Shown here one piece after another: positions 55,680 through 64,000 of a stretch of DNA of 64,000 nucleotides. This stretch comes from Amanita rubescens (taxonomy: Eukaryota; Basidiomycota; Agaricomycetes; Agaricales; Amanitaceae), in the NCBI GenBank assembly GCA_015039365.1, contig WION01000054.1, forward strand, positions 1 through 64,000. Reading direction: 5' to 3'. The notes under the pieces were generated by a model. That model saw nothing but the letters and a program-made list of their open reading frames with translations, had not been told where the DNA came from and ran no database searches. The translations under genes were made by a program, and so were the position numbers. Each line of letters starts with the position of its first letter. The first letter of the stretch is position 1.

Positions 55680-58600
55680 ATGTCATTCAACGGAACACCG
55701 CTTGGACAAGGCAGACGCCTCGACCGCAGCACGTTTCTCGGGAAACATCAGTACCAACGCCTCGTGTCAAAGTATGTCGCATGTTTTTCATTTTATTTAT
55801 CGTATATCAATCTATCCTTTAGCGCGTCATCTGCCACCGCTAAAATCCCACCTCTGCCATCCTCAGACGACGATAACCAACCCGCCCTCGTTCGTTACGC
55901 ACGACTTAAGGAACGCGAACACGCTTCTGCACCCGACGTTCCTCATCGCCCGGGTGGCCCTAGAATCATCACATCCCCTCCAAACCCGGAAAGGTGGGGT
56001 CTCAAGGATACCTCTGTCAACGTCGCTACCGCCTTCCACCAGGCTGCCTCCGCTGCACCTGACATGCAAACCTACTCGACCAGTCATAACAACGCCTGGG
56101 CCTCCGGCTCAAACCGACGCAACCCCTCCGTGCCCCGGAGCACCTCTGTCGAGTACGAAAAGGAAGCACAGCAGAACGGTTTCAGGAACCGTCTCGCACC
56201 TCCCCCCTCGCGTCTAAACAACACTGCAGGAGCTGGTCTCCGCGCTACATCCACCCAGAGCACGCGAAGACCCGTGTCAAAAACGGCGTCTGTCCACCAC
56301 GTGCCTGACTCTGAAGCGGAAGCGGAAAACGATGCAGACCACGGCGACCGCGCAAAGAGCCCCTTCGACCAAATCATCGACGTCGCAAAGCGTACCCTTG
56401 CGCCTGCAACCTTTTACCTCCGTCAGCGCTCACAGGAACCTGACGGGTCCGCAGAGATTTCCAACGTCAATGGACAAAACTCAACCTACGACTATTCAGC
56501 AGAGGAACGCGAATTCCAGGCTAACCGTTCAACTCCAAACAGCATCTCTGCTCACCGCAAGAATCGTATGTCCACAGACAACAAGGCTTACAAGCCTTCC
56601 ATTTCCGACGGCGAAAGCTCGGAAGAGTACTCGGACGACGGCAAGGGTCGTCGTAGAAGAAAAAAGAAAAAAAATGACGGTACTGTCGGAGGTCCATTGA
56701 CGACACTCCCAATCATGGCAGCAGATAAGAGAAGGAGAAGAAAGAGTAGAGGAGGAAAGAGCGGAGCAGGTGGCGAGGACGATGAGAGTGAGAGTGAGGG
56801 CAACACAGCAGCCGAAAAGGTCAGTTGCAGTTGTCTTTTAAACACCACCGTGGCTGACCAACAGCCATTAGGCATCCAATCCGCGAGCCTCTGTCGCCAG
56901 ATCATCCGTTGCACCTGCATCTCGGATATCCATTCCACCTGAGCCCCTGCCTGTGAGCAATACATCCCTTGATGATACCGAACAAGGACTACAGTCTATA
57001 CCTGAAGCCGAAATAGAAGATGAACAAGTACAATTAGAAGCTCGAGACGAATCCCCCGATCTAATCCCAAGTCAGCTACATGCGCCCTTTTCAATAGGCG
57101 CTTTCCTTGGACGATTGGTTCATTTGACGGTCAAGACGTCCCTGAACACGCTCATATTCTTGGTACACATCTTGTCCGGCCTCTTCTTTGTCATTGGCCG
57201 GATACTGGGAACGATAGTCGAAATCATCCTGGTCCGCCCATTCCGCATCCTAGGTCTCGTAGGATCACCATCTTCCGAACCAAAACGTCCCGCTGGAAAG
57301 TACTTCCTTATTGGCCTTGCCATCCTCGGTGTATGGTACGCAATCCAGGAACCGAACAATCTGCCCTTTTCCATTCCATCAATCTCCATCCCCTCCCTCT
57401 TCAGCGGCAAAGGTAGATCCAGCCACGACCAAGTCTTCGTCGCTCCAGATGTTGTACCTGCCAATTTTGCTGAACTCATCGCGCGTCTGAAAGTGATCGA
57501 GTCTGCCATGTCAGACTTGTCCCGCACTGATGGCTATCGCGCAAGTAGCTATGGCGGTCTTCTCGGACGCTTGGACGAGTTGGCAGATCGCGTTTCGCGC
57601 GAGGCGAGGGAGCAGAAACGCGTATTGGATATCGTGGATGGAAAAGTTCGAGATGGCGTCGAAGGTGCCGTTCGACGCATTGAAGAGAATGTGGAGAGGA
57701 AGGTAGCGGAAGGCGTCGATAGAAAGGTGGAAAGAAAGGTGGAAGAGAGCGTCGTCAGTCGCGTGAAGGAAGTGGAAAGAAAAGTAATGGATGGAGTCGT
57801 GAGCGGTGAACTGAACGGCGTGAAGAAAGAGATGGAGCTATTAAGGGCCAAGTTGGCAACTTCTACTCCTTCTCCAAGGAATGGAGGAAACGACGAAGAG
57901 GCACGAATTAGACTTCGCCTTTTGGAGGAACGACTGGGCGACATCGAAGGCGACGTCAAGGATGCGCTAGAGCTTGGCAAAAAGGCCATCGCGCCCGCGA
58001 CGTCCGCAACGCCTTCGGGTTCTAGCATACCCTGGTGGACCAAATTCTCGCCTTCCAAAGGCTCGTCGTCATCCGCCATCACGCTCAAATCGTCCGATGG
58101 ACAGGACATCACAGAGCTTCTCGATCAAATGATCACCACTTCCATCCTCACACATCTTCACCAAGACGTACTGGCCATCCCCGACTACGCGCTCTTCTCA
58201 GCGGGTGCGCGGGTGATCTTGTCAATGACCTCTCCAACCCTCGAGGTCAGTCCGCCCACGCTGCCTTCTCAGGTCCTCGCGTTTTTCACCGGACATGGGT
58301 ACGCACTCGGCAGGCCACCAGTCACGGCGCTGCATCACGACCTTCAGAACGGGTTTTGCTGGCCGTTCCCTGGAAGTCAAGGTCACCTCGGTGTGTCGCT
58401 GGCGGCGCCGATAAAAGTGGAGAGCGTGACCGTGGATCACGTCCCGAGGAACATTGCATTTGATGTGAGAAGTGCGCCGAAGGAGATGGAAGTTTGGGGG
58501 TTGGTCGAGGGAGTGGAGAATATGAGAAGGCTAAAGGAGTGGAGGGAGACGAAGGAGAGCCCTGACAATGAAGAAGAAGAGTACCCCTATCCGTCCATAC

Positions 58601-58845
58601 TGCCTCATCAGCCAGAGTACGTCCGGGTCGCCAATTTCACCTATGACATGGACGGGCCGAGCCACATTCAAAATTTCCCCGTTTCGGATGAAATTACGGA
58701 AATCGGGCTCGATTTTGGTGTCGTCGTGTTGCTTGTGAAGAGCAATTGGGGCAGAGAAGATTTTACGTGCTTGTATAGGTTCAGGGTGCATGGCAGTCGA
58801 GCGCCACCTGACTCGGTGCCCTTGGAGGATGGAAGCGAGGCATAG
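55680..58845 (+). CDS. SUN-domain (Sad1/UNC-84) nuclear-envelope protein
   Basis: Three exons (55680-55771, 55823-56819, 56872-58845) encode 1020 residues. The N-terminal ~390 residues are nucleoplasmic, polar and end in basic runs (GRRRRKKKKN, DKRRRRKSRGGK). Hydrophobic segments follow (LGRLVHLTVKTSLNTLIFLV, ILSGLFFVIGRILG, YFLIGLAILGVWYAI), then a long coiled coil (RKVAEGVDRKVERKVEESVV), and the C-terminal SUN domain: DYALFSAGARVILSMTSPTL, NGFCWPFPGSQGHLGVSLAA, IKVESVTVDHVPRNI, and FGVVVLLVKSNWGREDFTCL with the terminal RFRVHG. SUN proteins pair with KASH proteins across the nuclear envelope to form LINC bridges that anchor chromosomes and spindle pole bodies. The start fits a conserved MSFNGTPLGQGRRLDRSTFL N-terminus. 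Confidence 0.92.
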
Positions 58846-59325
58846 AGCGCCTCTGAAGACCAAATTTTAACGTATGGTTTTTGTACTATTTTTTTCTTTC
58901 CCCTCGTATATCTTTCACTTGACGCTAGGTTCTCTAATTCGCTTTTGCTATGCTACGTTATTGATGATCTTTTAACGACATGTCCTGTCTTTTTCATTTT
59001 TCTCCGCTTTTTTTTTTTTTTTTTTCATTTTTCCTGATCCCTTTGCGTAGGTCATTGCGGATAAAGCTAAAGCTCGACTGCTGTATATCATACATATCCT
59101 ACACATTCCGCATACCGCTCGTTCGTCGATCTCCTGCATGCATGCATTATGTAGCTATGAAGCAAGCAAACACAATGATATTTCCTGTTTAAATGCTATA
59201 TTAAACAGTAGCATAGACCTGGCATTACGAACAGCGGTGTCAAGACGAACCACACTTCGTACAGACCCAGTACCATCAATACAATCTCCACCCCTCTCGC
59301 AAATGGAGGAGACCTTGAAAAAACC
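58846..59325. other. Convergent intergenic region with a poly-T tract
   Basis: Between the SUN gene (+) and the Crinkler-type gene (-). It includes an uninterrupted T run at about 59009-59026. No coding feature. Confidence 0.6.
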
Positions 59326-62300
59326 TTAGAACACAGGGCAGCCTATAGCCTTCACCACTGAATCGGCTGTTGAACCCATATACTCCGTCACTTTATCCCA
59401 CCGCAAAATAGCCACATCATCCTCTCCATTGAAATGCTGTCGAGCCTTTTCATCGTTAGGGGTTGCAATGACACGAAGGAATCTGGGGGTCTGTCGGGTT
59501 GAGTGTGAAGCGGATTTCTGCGAGGCTTGCTTGTCGCGATACTGGCTGCGATAAGTCTCGGCTATGTTTGGTGCATCTCCTCCTTCCCCAAGGATCGTCT
59601 CCAATGTCCTCTTCAGATCATTTTCGAGATTCGGGAAAGACACTGGCGCATATTGACCCTGTTTCCCGTCGGCCTATAAACATCAAAACAAGGGTAGAGG
59701 CTGACGGGGATTACAAAGTATGATACCTACCACCACCGTGTAGAACAATTCGGGTGTAACAGAATCGAGGGCCTTTTTCCAGATCGTGGCAATGAGTTCC
59801 GGTGTAAGTTTTGATTGAATTACAGCAAGAATCAGCTCTCTTGTCTCTGGGTTTTGAAGGACACACAACAAGTCACCGCCCATGTGGGTGTCCGGAAAAA
59901 GAAAGACCTTTCCATCTGGGTCTTCCAAAAAATTGAGAACGTCTGTGGGCGATTGAGCCTTGAGACCCAAGCGATCGGAACTGCCTTCATTCCATGATAC
60001 TGGGCGGCTCTGCATTACATTACCAGCGACACGCTTCAGGGAGACTAAGGTAAACTTCATCGACCCTAATTTCTCGCTGCAGTGGAAGACGTCTGCAAGA
60101 CGACTAGACTTTCCCCCAAAATTTTCCATAAGCACGAGAAGCAAAGCCGCTTCAAGCACAAATCCGAGTGACGAACGGTTGACAGCAGTGCGAAATGACC
60201 TAACCATCCAGTTCTTCCTCGACGTCCATTTATGCTTTTCGAAAAGCGACCTGAGGGAGAGAACTACCAATGGCTCGGAAATGTATACAGGAAGGTTTAT
60301 GTCATCTTCCAATGCGCGAGTGCGTGACATCTTATCCAAGAAACCTACACCCAGCGCAACCATTTCATGCATTTTGTCTTCAATGGGAATGGACGTAAGT
60401 TCACTTCCTAACGTCCACCGCATAAAAGCGTCAGTTAGGCAATGTATCAATTCCATTCCTATCAAATACGCGGTCGGTCCACGAATCGGTGAAAGAGATA
60501 CTACACTGACCATTTGATAATCCTTCTTTGAAAAGGCGGTCCAATTCAGTAAGTGGTTGATACTTTTTGATCTTTTTGTCCAAATCGGGCGAAATAGGTG
60601 GTTCACCAGCCTCCAGTTCGATTGCATCGGTAATTTTGAATCCAGTCAAGCGTTCAGCGAACGAGGTGAGGACACGGTGTCGCGGGACATCTTCCGAGTA
60701 GAGAAAAATCTCAATAAGGCTCGCTGTCAGGCGGTAACTATAATCAACGATGAGAAAGAATCTTGTAGCGCCAAATAGTAGACATACCGGCCAGAAAACC
60801 AGTACTTCATGCGCTCCAACAATCGCCGATCTGAGACGTTGTCCTTGGAGAGATTGAGGTACCGAGAAATATAGACCTCTTGAGAAGAATCCTCACTCGT
60901 GAAACGCCCAACATCAGTGAAGACTCCCTGGCCTTCGTTTGTCACCTCTTTTGCGGCACGAGAACCCACCGCATATTTCACCATTTCCATCGACAGGCCA
61001 GTTCCCGAAAGAATAATTCTCTTGAAGATCTGAGAGGACTGAAAGAAGCTAACCATTTCACGAAGAATGGGGCGCCGTTCGGTCCCCGACGCAGAGCGAA
61101 AGAAGTTTAGATACTCGGCAGCCACCTGTGCCTCATCGATCACGACAAATAGACGTGTATCACTTTCCATAGAAAACAGATATTTCTCGATGTTCCTCAT
61201 TGAAGAGCGAGTGATATCACGCATAATATCAGTCGTAGCATGCCGAATGCTCCGAAGTACTTTGACAAAGAGGTCTTTATCGTCATGCTCTAAATGGGGA
61301 GGCAAAACTTGAGCAAAGACCCATCGCCGTCGAGCCACCGTGACATCCGTGTTAACAGGAAGGCGTTGCACAAGTTGCTTCAGGATAAAGATACGCGCAC
61401 ACAACAACATTTCAAAGGCGCGGCGAGCAACAGGACCGTTACTGGCAAGGTCCGGGGATTTTGTGCTCAAAGTACTCATAGATTGCAATATTTCAGTCGC
61501 TTCCGTGAAGTCGTTGGATCCAGATGCCATTCCTATCATACTCCTGCACGAAACATAGAGGCCCCAATGAGAGCAAAGACCGTCAAGCGAAAGCCGTGTT
61601 TTACCCGAGCCAGAGACGCTAAATAGATGGCTAGAAAGAGCAAGATCAGAATTAATCATTTTCACAATTATCCCAGCACCACGAACACTATATCACATGA
61701 ATCATCTATACCGCGCTCAAACAACTCTTTGATTCGTTCCTGATGTGTATGCTTGCCGAGATCGTGAATGAGAAGAATTGGGCGATGGGGCAGATTCACT
61801 CTGAACTTTTTAAGTTTGTCCTCAGGTTGGATCGAGTCAAGATGTCCGTCCAACTTCCCAGTAGCCAAGTATTCGATATACTCCTCAAAGCCTTCAAATG
61901 CTTTGGTCATGCTCTCTTCCGTCTGTTGGCGGGTGAGGCGCGGGGGTGAAGCTAAAAACTGTTCACAAAGCCGTCCACATTTGAAGGTACACCACCTACG
62001 TTTTTCAACCGTTCCTGCTTGTATCTTAGGAGGTGGTGTGTGTGGCGGTGAATTATCCAGACGAGGTCGTTTAAGAGGACGCTCTGATGATGTTGGAGAA
62101 CACGTACGCGAGAGGAGAATGTGTGAGAGGCAGGAGATATAAGGCAGAGAGAGTGTGCATGGCACCCAGCGTGATAAGATATTCATATTTAGGCGGCGTT
62201 GGGATGGGCGACCGTCATTCGGTATATATTAGACGCGGAAGATGAAGGACGATGAGATGAGGAGATGAGGGGGAGAACGCGCGGGAGGAGGAGGAATTAG

Positions 62301-62881
62301 AAGGTAAACGGACGGTAGGAATGAGCGGTGGAGATGGATGGATGAGGGGTGGCACAAGACATGTAGGATTCGAAACCAAGGATTGAAGATGGCGGAAACA
62401 AAAGAGCAACGAATCAGCAAAACGAGACAGTTTTTTCGTAATCTTCAACCGTGGAGAACTAATCCCACTCACCAGTGGCCGGGGCCCCTACAATTATGTG
62501 GATTTCGCCTTTGGGAGGCGGCATTGAAAAAAATTCGATGACGCTGTGGGTGGACTTTAATTTGTCCGCAAATTCCAAAAGACCATGTCCCAGGAACCCG
62601 ATACGTGCAGCCAGAGTTTCTTCTGGATCCGCAGGCATAGAGTCCTTTGGCTGAGAGAAATGAAGTTAACATCGTAAGTCATCAATGGCGCTCACCTTCC
62701 ACAATTCCAGAGTGTAAGTATCAACATCCTTTAAGGCACCACGTGTTGCCTTGCTTTGTATAACTTCCTTCAAGTCATTAACGTCCCGATTGTGCTCCAC
62801 GGTGACTCCAAAGACTTTATATTCGCCTTCGATAAGACAATTAAGATCAAGAGGGCCGTCTTGGCCCCGGGTAATAGGCAT
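59326..62881 (-). CDS. Crinkler-type protein: Ub-like header, P-loop NTPase, nuclease-like domain
   Basis: Multi-exon gene. The header exon 62881-62694 (LNCLIEGEYKVFGVTV ... YTLELWKV) is the ubiquitin-like Crinkler N-terminus, and the next exon ends KGEIHIIVGAP. A basic Pro-rich linker (RPLKRPRLDN) leads to the NTPase: Walker A FSVSGSGKTRLSL, Walker B RLFVVIDEAQVAA and IILSGTGLS. The following region has a restriction-endonuclease-like core, FPDTHMGGDLLCVLQ then LILAVIQSKLTP, where Gln replaces the usual acidic residue. The last exon (59673-59326) ends with the typical RFLRVIATPND and GSTADSVVKAIG. Such proteins occur in oomycetes, chytrids and many fungi; proposed roles are nuclear effectors or conflict systems against rivals or mobile DNA. 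One junction near 61655-61720 is not resolved with a good donor, so the gene may be slightly damaged. A long intron (about 370 bp) follows exon 2. Confidence 0.78.
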
Positions 62882-63554
62882 TATGGAGAGGAGGAGGTTT
62901 GCACTGCCACAAATCTGGTCTCAGAGAACGTACCAGACGACGGTGGGGTATACAGCGGTCGGCGTCAAGATGAACTGAAAAAACAGTTATGCGTTCTATG
63001 AGGTACGAAAATTATGGCCTCAACATCAGCCAGATAGTGACCTAGAGTCGGGACCAGTTTAGAATCTGACATCCGGCATACAATCAAAAACCCACGCCTC
63101 TTCGCTCTTTTTTTGTTTTATATGATCCTTCTTCAAGATCGGCCACCCTCATCCAAGTCGGCGAGGAAACGATCGCCCGCAGATACCTCCTCAGCGTTGG
63201 TTTCAATTATCGCCAACCTTGGACCATTCATCCATTGTCACTGCTCTGCCTATCATCGTCCTGAAGAGTCAGGATTATGTAGCAGGCCGTGGATAGAGTT
63301 GAAAACGACAGATACGGTTGCTACAAGAGTGGGGCTGCTATCATCGCGTCCTGTTTACTACGCGGCGGACTGACCCACTCCCACGGGCCGCAGATCCCTC
63401 ACTGTCTACGATTCCTGAAATCACAATCCATTGCCTAGAAATATGAGTCTGAAACCGCGAAATGGAGGGGTACTAAGTAAAACTGACCATCGCATTACCC
63501 AGACCACGCATCCAAATCTCTCGTTACTTCTCAGGGCTTTACACGTGCGATTGT
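62882..63554. other. Intergenic / unresolved 5' part of the BTB-type gene
   Basis: Upstream of the Crinkler-type gene. Frames 63113-63373 and 63431-63613 (+) may contain first exons of the BTB-type gene, but I could not place a start codon. Confidence 0.35.
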
Positions 63555-63993
63555 CTCTTTTCTCGTCGACCTCGACTTCGGCGTCATCTGCGTGGGCCTT
63601 AGCGTGGCATTGATATTCTGGGTCTATATGAGTCAGAAATCCCGACGCGTCGGCACGGAGCAGTGGACAAGAGATACTGCCCTCACCTCTATCGGATGTG
63701 AACCCACCTTCTATGCAGCAGGCGCGTCAACTTCCTCATACAATTTACGTGAGCGTGTCCTTCTGTCGATGTGTATTCGACTCGGGATGCTGATACAAAT
63801 ATTGTAGAATCCTAATGATCTTTCTACTTAGGTGACGTCCGGCCTCTTGCGGCGTCCAAGCTCCACTCCCTCACCATCGACCCTATACGAAAAATAACGA
63901 TATGGAACGAATATCACCTTGATTCCAAGCTATTGACATCGTCATATGTTGCCTTGTGTCGGCGCATTGAGCCGCTGATGCCCCAGGATTGAA
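63555..63993 (+). CDS. BTB/POZ-type protein, partial, at window end
   Basis: An exon ending at 63749 (TDLDFG-like region, then EQWTRDTALTSIGCEPTFYA) joins through an intron to one starting at 63832, which reads KLHSLTIDPIRKITIWNEYH and LLTSSYVALCRRIEPL. The latter is the conserved region after the BTB domain in large agaricomycete BTB families (compare ID..KI.IW.EH.LD..LL..Y.ALC.R.EPL). The frame meets TGA just before the window edge, so either a further intron or a lesion lies there. The BTB fold itself would be upstream and is not resolved. Such proteins often act as CUL3 adaptors. Confidence 0.45.
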
Positions 63994-64000
63994 GAATTTC

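Overview
This window looks like nuclear DNA of a filamentous basidiomycete, most likely an agaricomycete; the genus cannot be fixed from the sequence. The evidence is dense short GT-AG introns (about 48-60 bp, CTNA-type branch points), genes with many small exons, and typical families: a proline-rich metacaspase, GH3 beta-glucosidase, OPT transporter, F-box/LRR proteins, BTB proteins, a Crinkler-type protein and a Copia-type Gag. I saw no rRNA, tRNA, CRISPR array or intact autonomous transposon. Exon structures were assembled by hand from splice signals and reading-frame continuity.

Left part (0.8-20.9 kb), mostly housekeeping: a BAR-domain protein (-), an MFS transporter (+), splicing factor Bud13 (+), a 2.4 kb gap, an Hsp20-domain protein (-), an 18-exon Srs2/UvrD-type helicase with a triplicated C-terminal module (-), a 35-residue metallothionein (-), a small heat-shock protein (-) and, divergent from it across a short promoter with a perfect heat-shock element, a 23-exon metacaspase (+) whose proline-rich prodomain is built from tandemly duplicated micro-exons.

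Middle part (21-35.5 kb), accessory and fast-changing: an F-box/LRR gene with a one-base frameshift, a beta-trefoil-like protein, decayed F-box pieces, a coiled-coil hypothetical, a fragment of the metacaspase, a truncated and a complete copy of a gamma-glutamylcyclotransferase/AIG2-like gene in a near-identical 0.53 kb duplication, a secreted cysteine-peptidase-like protein, and intact and broken kinase-like genes. The same sequences recur in several states of decay, so this is a zone of local segmental duplication.

Right part (35.6-64 kb): a Ppn2-like metallophosphatase (+), a GH3 beta-glucosidase (-) with a duplicated intron and a GC-AG intron, methionyl-tRNA synthetase (-) divergent from an OPT transporter (+), a SARAF-like ER calcium-entry regulator (+), a stand-alone Copia-like Gag gene and an adjacent ORF (+), two unnamed conserved proteins (-, one with a PD-(D/E)XK-like motif), a SUN-domain nuclear-envelope protein (+), a Crinkler-type NTPase/nuclease-like protein (-) and the 3' part of a BTB-type gene cut by the window edge. 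Functional links I can support are the shared promoters (Hsp20/metacaspase, MetRS/OPT) and a loose stress theme (two Hsp20 proteins, metallothionein, metacaspase, DNA-repair helicase) between 10 and 21 kb.
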